A stretch of DNA of 64,000 bases from Sympetrum striolatum (lineage: Eukaryota; Arthropoda; Insecta; Odonata; Libellulidae), in assembly GCA_947579665.1 (NCBI GenBank), contig OX388345.1, forward strand, positions 66,765,454 through 66,829,453, written 5' to 3'. Made by a program: the position numbers and the translations under genes. Position 1 is the stretch's first letter. The number at the start of each line of letters is the position of its first letter. Shown here in pieces: positions 36,070 to 46,840 of this stretch. The notes under the pieces were generated by a model. The model made no database searches and was not told the DNA's origin. It saw nothing but the letters and a program-made list of their open reading frames with translations.

Positions 36070-36560
36070 AGTATCCCCCTGAGGCGGGGGTTTCGCTAAT
36101 TCAAGACAGCCGGAACCCCTCAAACCGTGGCACCCTGTGCTAGTGTTTCAAACGGCCCTGATGTCCGCCAAGCTATTCCAAATTTAGCATTTCACTTTAC
36201 GAGGTCAATCCGCCGTGACCGGCGTGGCGGAACGCTGAGTCGGTGAGTACGGCATCTCTCACAGAACAAACCACGGGAGACACCTCCTGGAAGGAGGATC
36301 CCGGGAACAAAAAGCCGATTCCATCCATCCTCGAGTGACCGACGCCGCCCCATTACCGCTGCGAGCCAAATTGAGCCATAAAAAACCAGACCGTGAAAGA
36401 AAAACCCTCTCAGCGGAGTGCATCATCCCGGAAGAACGACAATCTCGGCTCGGCTTGAAAGAAGCTCTCGAAACCGCTCATTTTACTAACGACTGCCACT
36501 GAGGCGCGAACTCTCCGGCAGCTCGAAGATTCCCGCTGCTTGAACCACTCGTCGCAGGGT
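36070..36560. other. CpG-rich island with a weak exon-like interval
   Basis: This 490-base block is much richer in GC and CG dinucleotides than its neighbours, with sharp edges. On the plus strand a strong donor (GAGTCG then GTGAGTACG, exon end 36241) follows a 44-codon open frame that could start after an AGACAG acceptor-like site near 36106. The peptide (GTPQTVAPCASVSNGPDVRQ onward) is not recognised. The block could be a promoter, an untranslated exon or a regulatory element. Nothing fixes the choice. Confidence 0.4.
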
Positions 36561-36597
36561 GAACAACACGTTTAGTCGCACAGATAAACGCATCCAT

Positions 36598-36738
36598 TAT
36601 AAAATGTAACATAAATGCATTTTAAAAATCATCTTAAAATATTATAAAATTCAAATTGTATATATATGTATAAGTATATACTATTTAAATTTTAGAATCT
36701 TTTAAGCTTATTTTTAAAATGCATTTATAAAATGTAAT
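36598..36738. repeat. AT-rich hairpin element with flanking direct repeats
   Basis: ATAAATGCATTTTAAAAAT at the left end pairs with its inverted copy at the right, and pairing continues with mismatches over about 50 bp to a small central loop near 36667. The direct repeat TATAAAATGTAA flanks the hairpin (36598-36609 and 36727-36738), longer than usual transposon target duplications. Confidence 0.65.
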
Positions 36739-36961
36739 TCAAAAGGTTTGCTATAGTTACGGAAAACCAGAACTTTTTTATTTTAAAAACATAGTTACGT
36801 GAAAAAAGATGAAAATTGTATTGAAATGAATTTGTAGCGATAAAAAATAAAAATTTATATACTTGGTAACATTTTCATCTTCGCTTCAAAGCATCTATGC
36901 TGAAAAATTTAAAAAGTTCTGATTTTCGGTAAGTACAAAAAGACTTTTGAATCACCCTGTA
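36738..36961. mobile_element. MITE with about 55-bp inverted ends
   Basis: The left end TTCAAAAGG..., with ACGGAAAACCAGAACTTTTT inside it, pairs with the right end, which reversed reads TACAGGGTGATTCAAAAGTC followed by ACCGAAAATCAGAACTTTTT. TACAGGGTGATTC-like ends are common on insect dispersed elements. The outermost dozen bases of the left end are missing, where the neighbouring AT-rich hairpin abuts. Superfamily is not assignable. Confidence 0.65.
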
Positions 36962-37293
36962 TATATGTACCTATATGTAGTTTAAATCACCTTACCATCT
37001 TTAGAAAGATAAAATAGTTTCAGGTTGTACAAAGTATTAAATTATGTAGTAGAAATTAATTAAATCGACTGTATCTGTATTTGGTGGAGGTGTTTGTATA
37101 TTATAGATTTGAATTATTGTACATAATTACTATACTTAAAATATAATAATAATTATTGTACTAAATAGACTTATAGTTATTATTAGGATGTGTACTGTAC
37201 ACTGGGGGTTTTTGGTGGGGTTTTCCTCCCTTTCTTGAGCGAATGCCGTAAAAACTGTATTCTGTAGACTTAATTTACTGTATCCCACTCCAT

Positions 37294-37541
37294 GACTCGA
37301 CAACTCAGAGTGCGACAACTCATCGGACACGACAACTCACCGTGCGACAACTGAACGCATCGCTAGGACAATAGAAATAATATCAAATTTTGAACGTTAA
37401 ATAATTGAACGGTAGTCTTTTTATCGATCACTGATTTAATAAGTTAATAATAATATATTTAATAATAAATAAATCGCGCGATGAGCTGTCGCCCGGTCAG
37501 TTGTCGGGTCTGATGAGTTGTCGCACTCGGCGTTGTCACGG
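37294..37541. mobile_element. Foldback element with CGACAACTCA sub-repeats
   Basis: The left end (37294-37356) is made of four copies of CGACAACTCA or a one-base variant, spaced by 5-8 bases. The right end (37478-37541) is its inverted counterpart, with TGAGTTGTCG, TCAGTTGTCG and GAGCTGTCG. The two ends align over about 70 bp, including GAGTGCGACAACTCATC. The 120-base middle is AT-rich and unrelated. This is the architecture of foldback transposons, whose inverted ends are built of short tandem repeats. Confidence 0.8.
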
Positions 37542-37930
37542 CGCCATCCCAATCGACCGCTGCCACCATGTAATCATACCAAATTGCAGCGATTGCACTA
37601 AATAAATAAACGCCCCCCACGTTTCCTGCAGCGCGCCCTTGGACGAGGTCATGCGGCAGCGAAGGATTGAAGAATCGCTTCGGAAAACAAACCACGGACC
37701 AAAAAGCGCCTTCCATAAAGGGCCCCGGGTGATGTAGAGGCGAAGGGAACGTGCAAATCTCCGCGGACGGCATCACAATGGGGGGACGGAGGGAAGCGGG
37801 TACTTTCCTGCCGCCGCGCTCCGCGGCCGCTTTTGATCTGACCGAGCCGCACAAAATGAAGCGAAGGGGAGGGAAAGCTCGAGCCGCTTGACAAAGTGCC
37901 CGAAGGACAAGGTAGCGAAAAGATTCCAGA
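37542..37930. other. GC-rich block
   Basis: GC and CG content are high up to the AT-rich drop at about 37930. A 131-codon minus-strand frame (37459-37854) crosses into the foldback element, and its last residues are encoded by the repeat, so it is not a gene. The block may be a regulatory or promoter-type island. Confidence 0.45.
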
Positions 37931-38111
37931 AGTGTAACATCGTGTTTCTTTCTTTTCCCCTTATTGTACGGGAGACTTGATCGCTTGGATAGGAAATGAA
38001 CGTTCGATAATGAAATTCCAGTTTTATCGCGGATTTGAAACTTAGCGATGATTAAAAACCCTTTTACGAGAAGATGAATTTCCTACGATGGAAGTTGCTA
38101 GTTAAATAAAT

Positions 38112-38695
38112 TGATAAGGGAGTAAAGTTAGGTGGGGAAGAAATGAAGTCAGTAAGGGATGCACTCAACAAAGCTATTTTGTGAGATTCCATAAAGGGTT
38201 TAAAATTTCTGGTAAATGCACTTAAAGGTAAAGTAAGGCAGTTTGGGATTTAAATTAACGAAACTAAAATTAAAGTAATGAGGTTTACTAAGGGAAAGAG
38301 AGCTAAGTTAACTATTGGGATGGATTGAGAAAAACTTGGGCAGGTATATCATATCACTTACTTAGGATAGTACTTTTTCCTTGGAAAGAAGATGCAAAGC
38401 TGAGATTCGTAAATGAAATAGATGAGGGGGTAAAGTTTAAGTAAAGTGAGGACAACGCTATAGCTATTTTGTGTTGTTATGAAAAGGGTTCAGAATTTCA
38501 GGTAAATGCATTTAATAAGGCAGGTTAAGATTTAAATGAACGTAAGTAAAACTAAATTAATGAGGTTTGCTGAGGGAAAGAAGGCTAAGATAAAAATTAG
38601 GGAGGGTTTGGAAAAACTAAGGCAAGTGAATACATTCTCTTACATGGGACTTTTGGGATGGAAGATGCAACGATGATATTCGTAAAAGAATGGCC
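38112..38695 (+). repeat. Tandem duplication inside the RT remnant (about 305 + 275 bp)
   Basis: 38112-38420 and 38421-38695 repeat the same landmarks: GAT(A/G)AGGG(A/G)GTAAAGTT, CTATTTTGTG, GGTAAATGCA, TTTAAAT(T/G)AACG, TAATGAGGTTT, AGGGAAAGA and GGA(A/T)GAAGATGCAA-like ends. The copies differ at many positions, so the duplication is old and happened within the LINE copy or its source. Confidence 0.7.
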
Positions 38696-39165
38696 TTGAC
38701 ACAAGAAGCCTTCAGGAAGCGAAGGTAAGAGATGACTAGAGGTTTCGTTGAAGGAATCACGAAAAGATTGGTAAAATCCTTGTTTTAGATTGTTTTGCTA
38801 CATGGGTATGAAATATGTCCCTTAAGAAAAAAAGGAAATCAAAAGTTTGGAAGCCTTCGAGATGTGGGTGTGGCGTAGAATCGAACAAGCTAGTGTTGGC
38901 TTGAAAACAAACTCGTAGGTACTGGGGATGGTTGGGGGGATAAGGCTTAAATAGAAGTAATTCATCGACAGAGAAAATGGGTGGGTCATGCATTGAGAGG
39001 AGAGGGACTTTCAAAAAAATTAAATAACAGGGAAAAAGATAGGAGAAGGCAAAGGCCGAAAATGATAAATGATAAAGAGTTAGGGTAATCTACTAAGGGA
39101 ATGGTGTTGAATAGGGAATTTTAAGGAAGGTAGGTTTATGTTTCCATAACACTCATGTAGACATA
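38112..39165 (+). pseudogene. RTE-like reverse transcriptase remnant with internal duplication
   Basis: The plus strand carries, in order: INETKIKVMRFTKGKRAKLT and a LGQVYHITYLG piece (38260-38370), a second decayed copy of that part (to 38695), then TKRLVKSLF*IVLLHGYE, a frameshift, KEIKSLEAFEMWVWRRIEQ, and finally IHRQRKWVGHALRGEGLS followed by a lysine/arginine-rich tail. These are the TKxxVMRxxK, YLG, KRLVKSLxW, LEAFEMWVWRR and RQRKWVGHxLRGxGL motifs of non-LTR reverse transcriptases, in the right order. Many stops and at least two frameshifts make it non-functional. The element probably continued upstream before truncation. Confidence 0.88.
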
Positions 39166-40100
39166 TATAGAGACAGACAAGAATTCAGGTTGTGCCTCTC
39201 CTTTTCCCTTCCGAAGGGATATCATCTGCATTAAGCTCTGCATGGAAGAGAGTTATTTGTTACGGAGCACAGTCGCTGCGCGTTTTTGCATGCAGTGGAA
39301 AGATAATGAATCCACAGAGAATATCACGTTTCTAGAAGATCCGCCTAATGAATGAACAATTGTCTAACGGGGAAGATTCGTGAGCAGTTTATCAGACGAT
39401 TTATGACGCATTGATCACTGTATTCTGGGAGGGAGATGCAAAACGCACCGAGTGACGACTCCATTAAAGATATTAATCCCTTCAGTTTTCCCAATTATAC
39501 GAAGATTATATCAGCTGTAACCAATGACTGTCACCATGATTTCGTAATTTATTCAAACTAAATGGATAGAAATGACGGCGCATTATACATTCAAGGAGGA
39601 GAATCTATCAAATCAGAACTAAGATGTTCCTTTCGGTCATGCGAGATTAATCACGCCTGCAGCGTAGTGGAAAGATTTAACTTTTGAGAGATAAATTTTC
39701 TTGTTATTACATTATAAAAAATAATAATAAATAAATAGAAGAAAATTAATAAGAAGGAAATCATTATCATTAAAGATAATAAGAAGTTAGCCCAAGATTA
39801 AAATTAGTATGGCCGAGCGTAACTTTGTTGAACTCAAACACATGTTGAAATGAGAATGCATAGTAATTTCCACAGGAGGTAGAAATTACCATGTATTCTT
39901 TCTTTTATCATGTTAACTTAATAAGAGATGGTGGGTAAGGACAGCTGAAAGGGTAAATGTTTGTGGTACCATAAGCTATTTGCTCTTTACCGGTAACAAT
40001 TTGTTCCAATCGGTATATCGGTAACATCTTGTTCGAAAGTTTTGAAGTAGTAGAAGTAGTATTGTTAAAAGTGCTTCGACAGCTTAGGTCATTTCGAACA
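39166..40100. other. Non-coding stretch
   Basis: No gene is visible. A short AT-rich (ATAATA)n-like run lies at 39718-39735. GATACCATT-like words do not extend into repeats. Confidence 0.5.
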
Positions 40101-40180
40101 TTGGCTCCCACCGGGAATCGAACCCGGGACCGCTTTCACCAAAGGCAAACGCGCTGTCCACATGACCATCCGGGAGCCCC
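40101..40180 (-). repeat. tRNA-like sequence, probably SINE head or tRNA pseudogene
   Basis: The minus strand has a near-perfect T-arm (CCCGGGTTCGATTCCCGG), a good A-box (TGGTCATGTGG) and acceptor ends that pair (GGCTCCC with GGGAGCC, then A). Against a working tRNA: two extra bases lie between the acceptor and the D-arm, and the anticodon region (GCGTTTGCCTTTGGTGAAAG) does not fold into a 5-bp stem with a 7-base loop. Downstream, the sequence includes repeated GAACAA...TTACCG words and a (CTACTT) run, consistent with a SINE body. Confidence 0.6.
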
Positions 40181-40360
40181 GTTAGTTTTGAATAGAGAAT
40201 TATAAAATAAATTGGACTTCTATCTTTATTATTTTTGTTTATATCAATTTATAAATTTTTTTGTTTCGATATTCTTTATGATGAATACTTTTCCTAATTA
40301 AATCCTTAACTTTTAGATTTAATACATAAATAATTCTCTTGATTTTGCTGGAATAGTATA

Positions 40361-40482
40361 TATTAATCCCAAGGAAGAATAGACATCAATAAGTCAGGCT
40401 GGAGCGGGAATCGAACCCGGGTCTCCAGATTGCCGGACATGTTTTTTCCTTCTCGTGCAAAACACCTTAGCTATATCCTTAA
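40361..40482 (-). repeat. tRNA-derived SINE, near full length
   Basis: On the minus strand: A-box TAGCTAAGGTG, T-arm GACCCGGGTTCGATTCCCGC, then a short body and the tail TTCTTCCTTGGGATTAATA. The tail is identical over 16 bases to that of the deleted copy at 36000-36047. Together they define one family with a tRNA head and a fixed 3' tail. Confidence 0.7.
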
Positions 40483-41689
40483 TATATTTTAAAATTACGG
40501 ATGAATAATTCAAATTTATAGCTCCAAGGTAGCCAACGGGCGAGCATCATTCACATCCTCATTTCCGTCTCATTTCATGGAAATTGCTGACATAATTTAT
40601 TCCAACGTAAAATCTCCGATGAAATATCAACGAAAATATCCTCCGAAGAGAAAAGTATCTCAATTCATATTGAAAACTGGAAGTCCGCTAATGATCAGCC
40701 GCTAACGTAAATTCCACTCACCTGACATTATCCATTAAGAGAGCAATCGATCATAACGAATCACACGCCCCTTCACGTATCCATCGTATGCAAATATCTT
40801 TCCGCTCGTTATTTTCTAACCATAAGGTCAGAGGAAACACTCGCCAAAGCACGCCCTTCTGCAACCTATTATACTTGTGATTGCTTCAGCCAACTCTAAT
40901 AAGGGCCATTAATGTTTAAAGGAGTTGTAATATCACTATCTCGCGTGAGTCAGTCCCCTCTCTAAGATCCTCTTAAAAACCCCGTAGTATCTGAATTAAA
41001 ATAAAAAGGATCAGTTATGGTCAAAATCAAAGTTGATTTCACTACCGGATTTTATAGCCAAGAATAAGTGAAGTTTTCATTCTAGTGAAAATTATCAATT
41101 TTTTATGTTTTTCCTAATTTTTTATCAAATCCGGTTAGCAACTTATATACAAGGAAACATATGCGTCATGGCTACAAATTTCAAGCGTTGAACGGTGAAA
41201 ACAGAACTCATTTATCCACTATCATGCCGTCGTGGTAATAGAAATGCAAACGGCTTGTGGGGTAAGAGAAAAAAGTGTAAGGGAAAACCTTGGAAAATTT
41301 TTACTCCACTCTGACTTTTACCAAGATTTATCTTTTATCATTCCCGTGGAAAATAGCATCGCTATTGAAATATGCGTTGGGTGTTCTCAAAAGAGCGGCG
41401 ATTCGAGCCCGTTTTCTCCGAATACCGGTGAAGGATGTGAAGAACGCCGACAAAGACGGATATTGGAGATGTAAAACCTCTAATCTAATTAATACTTTAC
41501 TATCTACCTTTCTGTGTGTGACAGGGAGTGTAAACAAAATTCTCTGAAATACTTTTTTAGCGTGTTAATGTTGCGTATCGTTCGCGGAAAGAATGAATGA
41601 AGAACGAAGCCTTGGAGTCTTAAGTCGAAGGCTCCGACGCAGCGACACACGAATTTTAATACCACCCATGTTTGCCGTGCGATTTTCAG
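40483..41689. other. Non-coding stretch with an isolated strong donor
   Basis: A perfect 5' splice-site match (GTCAGGTGAGTGG, minus strand, about 40730) is preceded by ATGGATAATGTCAG in one open frame, which could be a tiny start exon; chance is as likely. Open frames at 41232-41547 (both strands) have no recognised domain. Confidence 0.4.
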
Positions 41690-41760
41690 CAGGCCAATAA
41701 AAGCGCTAAATGCATTATGTTTTCGCCTCTGACAAGAATCCAGGTCAATGAAAACGGTGG
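41690..41760 (+). CDS. Candidate internal exon, unknown protein
   Basis: A good acceptor (TTTGCCGTGCGATTTTCAG, to 41689) and donor (GGTGG then GTAAGTAGC) enclose 71 bases. Only one frame is open: QANKSAKCIMFSPLTRIQVN, then ENGG, ending in phase 2; the other two frames hit stops. I recognise no domain. The antisense strand is also open for 101 codons (41504-41809), which weakens the argument, though that frame has no splice support. If this and the candidate at 16674 are real they would imply a plus-strand gene with very long introns. Confidence 0.33.
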
Positions 41761-42719
41761 GTAAGTAGCTCTGATATCCAATCGCCACCTTTACGAACCA
41801 GAGTGACATAACCCATTTTCCGAAGTACTCGCGCTTTCGGGGCCTCGGGTGGTTCGTTTGATTTTGAACGGACGCCCCGGAGCGAGGCTAGTCGAGCGAT
41901 TCGTAATTAAGACCGGCTGATTGGAGCTTACGGGAGGTAATTGAAGATAAATTGATCCCTGTTTAAAAGTATCGAGTGAGTTGTAATACATGTCGCGCGG
42001 TAATCGGAGAAATATGATCTCAATCGATGTGGGAGCGTTATTTTTATGGAGAGATTTCGAAAGATTACGCAAGGTTTATAGGCATCGTTTCGTAGATTTG
42101 TTATTATTATAATTAATCTATTCTTAAGGCGAGGTTAGGTCAAAATGGTCTCTCGCCCAACGACTAGAGTAGTACATGAAGTATACACTGTTAAAGCTTA
42201 ATTTAAAACAATATTCTAATATTTATCATTGTTCTATGATTGAATCTTGGGGTTAGACTATAAGAAATAAGTTCATATAACTTTAAATTTATTGTTGGTC
42301 ATGGTTTTTTCTTAATTAATTGCAATTATAGTGATACAATGAGTGTAGTACGTCATGTGCTATGTAAGTATAATTCAATGCAAAGTATTTTAATTTATTT
42401 GAATTATCTGGTGATAATAAATTATGAACAATTGACTGCAACTGATTTACATCCAACAAATAAATTGATCCATTCAAACAAACCGACAAATCAAAGTTAC
42501 TAGATAATAGGAACAAACTAACAGTTATACACTAAATGATTTACAAGTAGGTAATAAATATTCATGGGAAAAGGAATTTTTACCTTTCCATTCCATTCGA
42601 ATTATTGATTTACGCAGCCACCGTTGCTTGCAAATGAAATGCCGTATTTTTATTAAAAATATCATTTTTAAAATTACGACATGTGAAACCAATACCCAAA
42701 GGGTAAATAATGACGAAAC
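41761..42719. other. Non-coding stretch
   Basis: A GC-moderate patch at 41820-42080 contains several homeodomain-type ATTA/TAAT words but no frame. AT-rich DNA follows to 42719. Nothing further was seen. Confidence 0.45.
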
Positions 42720-42830
42720 AAATTTATCCTAAAAAACTGATTCGGTTTCAGAAGATATTTTGATCGCAACACTCCTTAACTGAAAAAATCGAGCTTACCC
42801 GAAACCAGTTTTGGAGAGGTAAAGGCTATA
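42720..42830. repeat. Possible dyad element (copy F)
   Basis: AAAACTGGTTTCGGGTAAGC on the minus strand (about 42800 downward) is followed by TTTTTTCAG, resembling the core. AAAAACTGATTCGGTTTC on the plus strand (about 42732) forms the opposing half. The arms outside are poorly conserved, so this is either an old copy or a partial one. Confidence 0.4.
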
Positions 42831-45800
42831 AATAGAAATATGACTGAAGTTTCTCTTTCACTTTAGCGCTATCTTGATTGACTAATTGGTGTTTTGTGAT
42901 TATTCAATGCGTTTGATTACCTATAGAATCTAAATAATAGATCGAAAGAATAAAAAGGAAATGAGTGATGTAATTGAAAGAAGCTGATTTTGTGCTTGCC
43001 TTTTCTTCAGGCACGAATTATGCAAACAAAAAAATTTAAAAATATTTCAGGAAGTATATCGCTTGCTATGAAATAAATTGGTAATTTACCTGATTTCTCG
43101 AAGAAAACTGAACCATCAGAGGAGCATATAGGCAAAAAGTAAGACTATTAATTAAGCACATAGTATGATGGTTTGAATAAAACGTGAGAAATCTGGACAA
43201 CTATTTTCATTATACTAGGAAACAATAAGAAATAAAGAGATAGATGACATGAAAATATCGACTTAATGAATAAAATCAAATAAATATAGGAAATATTATT
43301 TTTAATACGATGAAAGCAAACTCAAAATGGAAAAAATTTTAAAAAATTTCAATATATTAAAATCGAAACAAACTAATTAAAATAAAATCTAAGAATATTG
43401 CCATGTTGTAGAAAAACGATCGAAATTTCGCTAAATATTTTCCACTTGCGATAATGATATCATAACAAAAATCATCGGTGAAGTGTTTAATTATTTTACT
43501 TAGCTACCGAAGATAATCGTAAAAAAATGAGAGGAGTAGCTAGCTAACTCTGGAAAGATTCATCATTCGAATTCGTAACTGACAATAATTATGCAATGAA
43601 ATTAGAGGATAAAATTTCCAAAATATAATTTTTCCATTTAATATCTCAAGATAACGCTTAAATAGGACCGATAGAACCGAATAAAATGATTTCTCAACAG
43701 CAATTTCACGTGGTATTCCGACTCTCAGCTTCGGAAATCGATCGACTGATTCAAATCGATTTATTCGAGCGAGATACTCACGCGATGCAATTCACTCTCT
43801 CCGCGAGAGGAGTACTGCAACCCCCTGAGGTCAAACTTGAATTTCCCATTATTGGGGCGATTTCCTCCATTCTAGACACGAAAGGCCGAAGTGACCACAA
43901 GATAAATCCCAGAGATCCGGGTTCCAGTCTAGGTCACGACGGAAAATTTTTCAGATTGAATATCCCGATCTAATCGTCCGACACTTTGAGGTTAACACCG
44001 ACAGACGCAAATACGCCAAGTGTTCCTAAATGCCAGGAATTGATCTCAAGTTTCCATCATCAGCCTTAACCTTTTGGCTCTTAGGAAAGAATAAACAGAA
44101 ATATCAAAGTGATAGCAGGAAGAATGCCAGCAAACTTTACCTTCGCTCTGACTCCTCACGCAAAGATGTAGTTATCCAATTATGCCTCACTTCCCTGGGA
44201 CACAAATGTGATTTAAATCAGTTTGCTGTCATCTATACATTTTGCAATGCTCTAATATATCAGCTGAAGATAATCTAAGACAACTTAATATTCGCTTACT
44301 AATTGTTAGAAGAATATTCGCTCGTAATAGCTTCACAATTGCATTCCATGGAGGAGGCTGAAATCCAAACTTCTAGTTCATCGGCAAGAATATATTCTTC
44401 AAAGCTTAAAAAATCATTAATATATTTGACGTAACAGGAGAAGAAATGCTGCTGAGATAGACCCTCAAACTATTTCGTACGTTACGAACAAACTATATTT
44501 CAGCACAACTTTTAAGTTCCGAAGCTGCTAGATTGATTGAAATTTTTGGAAGAATATAAATTTCACAAGCGTTAACGTATAGAGCGTTCATATGCCTTTG
44601 TAACCACCAAATGCAATGGTTAAGTAAGGATTTGAAGAATACAAGACCTCAAATACTCAAACTCATCGAAGGTAATAAATCGAAAGGGCAAAAGTATGCA
44701 CAAAACTATGAAGCATAAAAGAAGTGAAACAATATGCTTGTTACAAATAAAATGTTTGAAGCACCTTCAAACGACCGACGTGAATAATCCGACGTGGATG
44801 ATTTTATTGATTGAGCTAAATTCAAAGAAAAAATCAGGAACGAGAGCGAATGAAGGTTGGCTGTGAAACATGACAGTTTACCAGGAAACAAGAGACAAAC
44901 ATGAAGGCGAAATTGAAGACCTGAGGTATGCCAAAGTAAAAGCCAAGGATGCAACAGAGTAAAATTTAATAACTAGGAAGTGCGACTTATAGTTGTTTCT
45001 TATCGTAAGATGTGACACAATCAGATGTTAGTAGTTCGAGGAACGGTAAATGTGTTGGTAAACGCAAAATACAAACATTGCAACAGGACATTAGCAGAGA
45101 TGAGCATCATAGAAAAAGAGCTTTTTAAAACATAATGATAATGAAATAATTTCACTCTGACACATTTTCAACTATCTCTAAAACAATGTTTCTTTGAAAC
45201 TACTGCTTTATAAACGACGACTACGTTCTTCTTAATTTATATTTAGACAAAAGTAGTTAAGCTCGCTTTTTATGGATATTGTAATTTCTTCAATAAAAAT
45301 ACCCGCAAGTTATACCCTTGCTAAATCCTTGTCATGTGATTGCAACTGTCAAACAAGGCAGGCATTTTTAGTCAGCGGATTAAAACAATGTAATTGTTCA
45401 AATTTGAGCTTATTAACCCGGTATTTTGAAAATTAATACGGAAATAGCATTATTACTTAATAGTAAAATATTATTGCATTAATATTTGGAAACTACGAAA
45501 AAAGCAACATAAATTTAAATTAAATTTTGTCGTCACTATAATTTTTAGCAGTCTCAATCCCTTGTCTGATGTTAAAAGAAAAATGAAAAAAATGTTCAGT
45601 TAAATAGTATTTGTTCAAATAGAGATGATAGCCTGATGAGCCACATTGGGCTCAGGGGGACTCTAATGTTAATTTTTTTGTCGCTTGAGATATTAATATT
45701 ATTGCTTTAAAAGAACAGTAATGAATTAAATAAGTTATGTATTTTATTTTTGCAATGGTTTGAACTATGTTATCAGAGCAAGTATTTGCGCTATTCTCTT

Positions 45801-46511
45801 ACGCAACCATGTGATGACTCAAGCATTAACAATAAATTTCTTGATTATCGTAGTTTTCTGGCTTTGTGGGTCTGGAAGATTCGAATACCAAAGGGATTAG
45901 CTTAATTATTATACCATAAAATCATAATTAGCTTTTCGGTTAACGACGATTTCGTTTGAAGGTCGGAATTTCGGAAAAAAATATCTACCTTAGCCGAGGT
46001 ATGCCAAAGCAAACTGTACTTAATTTATTATGTAACATCCAATTTTATAAGATGAATTTCATTTTAATTCTAGCGATCACGCCGGCAATCTCAACGGTTG
46101 AACTCTTCCTTGTCCATATCCGCGGAAAATTCCAAGGTGGGAGCACGAGGAACGACTTTTCTATTGCCGAAGTTAAATACACAGTACGCATTTCGTGACA
46201 CGAGAGACACTTGCCGCAAAGGGAGAAATTGCTTAGAGGCAACAAGAATTGCGTTTGAATTTGGGATTGCGCGATTTATACGCAAGGATTCTGGAAATTT
46301 AGAAATTTGATGTAACGACGGTTCCAGGGTCAAGGTCCACTGCCCAACCTCGAATATCAGCTGTAGCTAATGACGCCTATCAACACTGCCGGAACGATTG
46401 AGGGCGTCCATATAGAGATAGCTCTGCGAACATGTAACAGTTCGGCGATATTTTTGTCTGATTCTCGGACTTGGCTAACGAATATGGATACTGATGAAGA
46501 ATGCTTTAGCG
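42831..46511. other. Non-coding stretch
   Basis: A B-box-like GGGTTCCAGTC at 43919-43929, followed by AAAATTTTTCAG, may be the 3' half of an old SINE, but no A-box is present. A minus-strand donor (ATCGC then GTGAGTATC, 43781) closes a 33-base interval after a TTGCAG acceptor, too short to call. Other open frames (43686, 44030, 44706, 45956-46333) show no domains. Confidence 0.4.
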
Positions 46512-46840
46512 CAGGGTTTCCCAAACCTTTTCTGTAATGGAACACTTCGCAGACCTGATAAGTTTAACGGAACACTTAGCTTATTTTTAGGTTAGGTGAT
46601 TCTACCTGTATAATAAAAAAATCATTTAATTAAAACAAATTATTTATTTAGTAATTATGTTTAAATATAAAACTATAGTATTATAATATAAACAAAATGA
46701 TTTGAATTATTACTTGAAGTAGATAGTAAAAGATCTTTAAACGTATTGCAGTGTATAACACCTTTCCAAATTGTCGCAAAACAACTATTCAGGTTCAGCG
46801 GAACACTGATGTTCCGCGGAACATAGTTTGGGATACCCTG
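46512..46840. mobile_element. hAT-type MITE, 329 bp, with 8-bp target duplication
   Basis: The left end CAGGGTTTCCCAAACCTTTT and right end (reversed CAGGGTATCCCAAACTATGT) are inverted partners; GGAACA words follow inside both. CAGGG...CCCAAAC ends and an 8-bp duplication are typical of hAT elements. The flanks are CTTTAGCG (46504-46511) and CTTTACCG (46841-46848), 7 of 8 identical. The interior is AT-rich with no transposase frame. Confidence 0.9.

Noticed and set aside
37459..37854. 131-codon minus-strand frame
   Set aside because: Its end is encoded by the foldback element repeats and the rest lies in a GC-rich block; there is no motif and no splice support.
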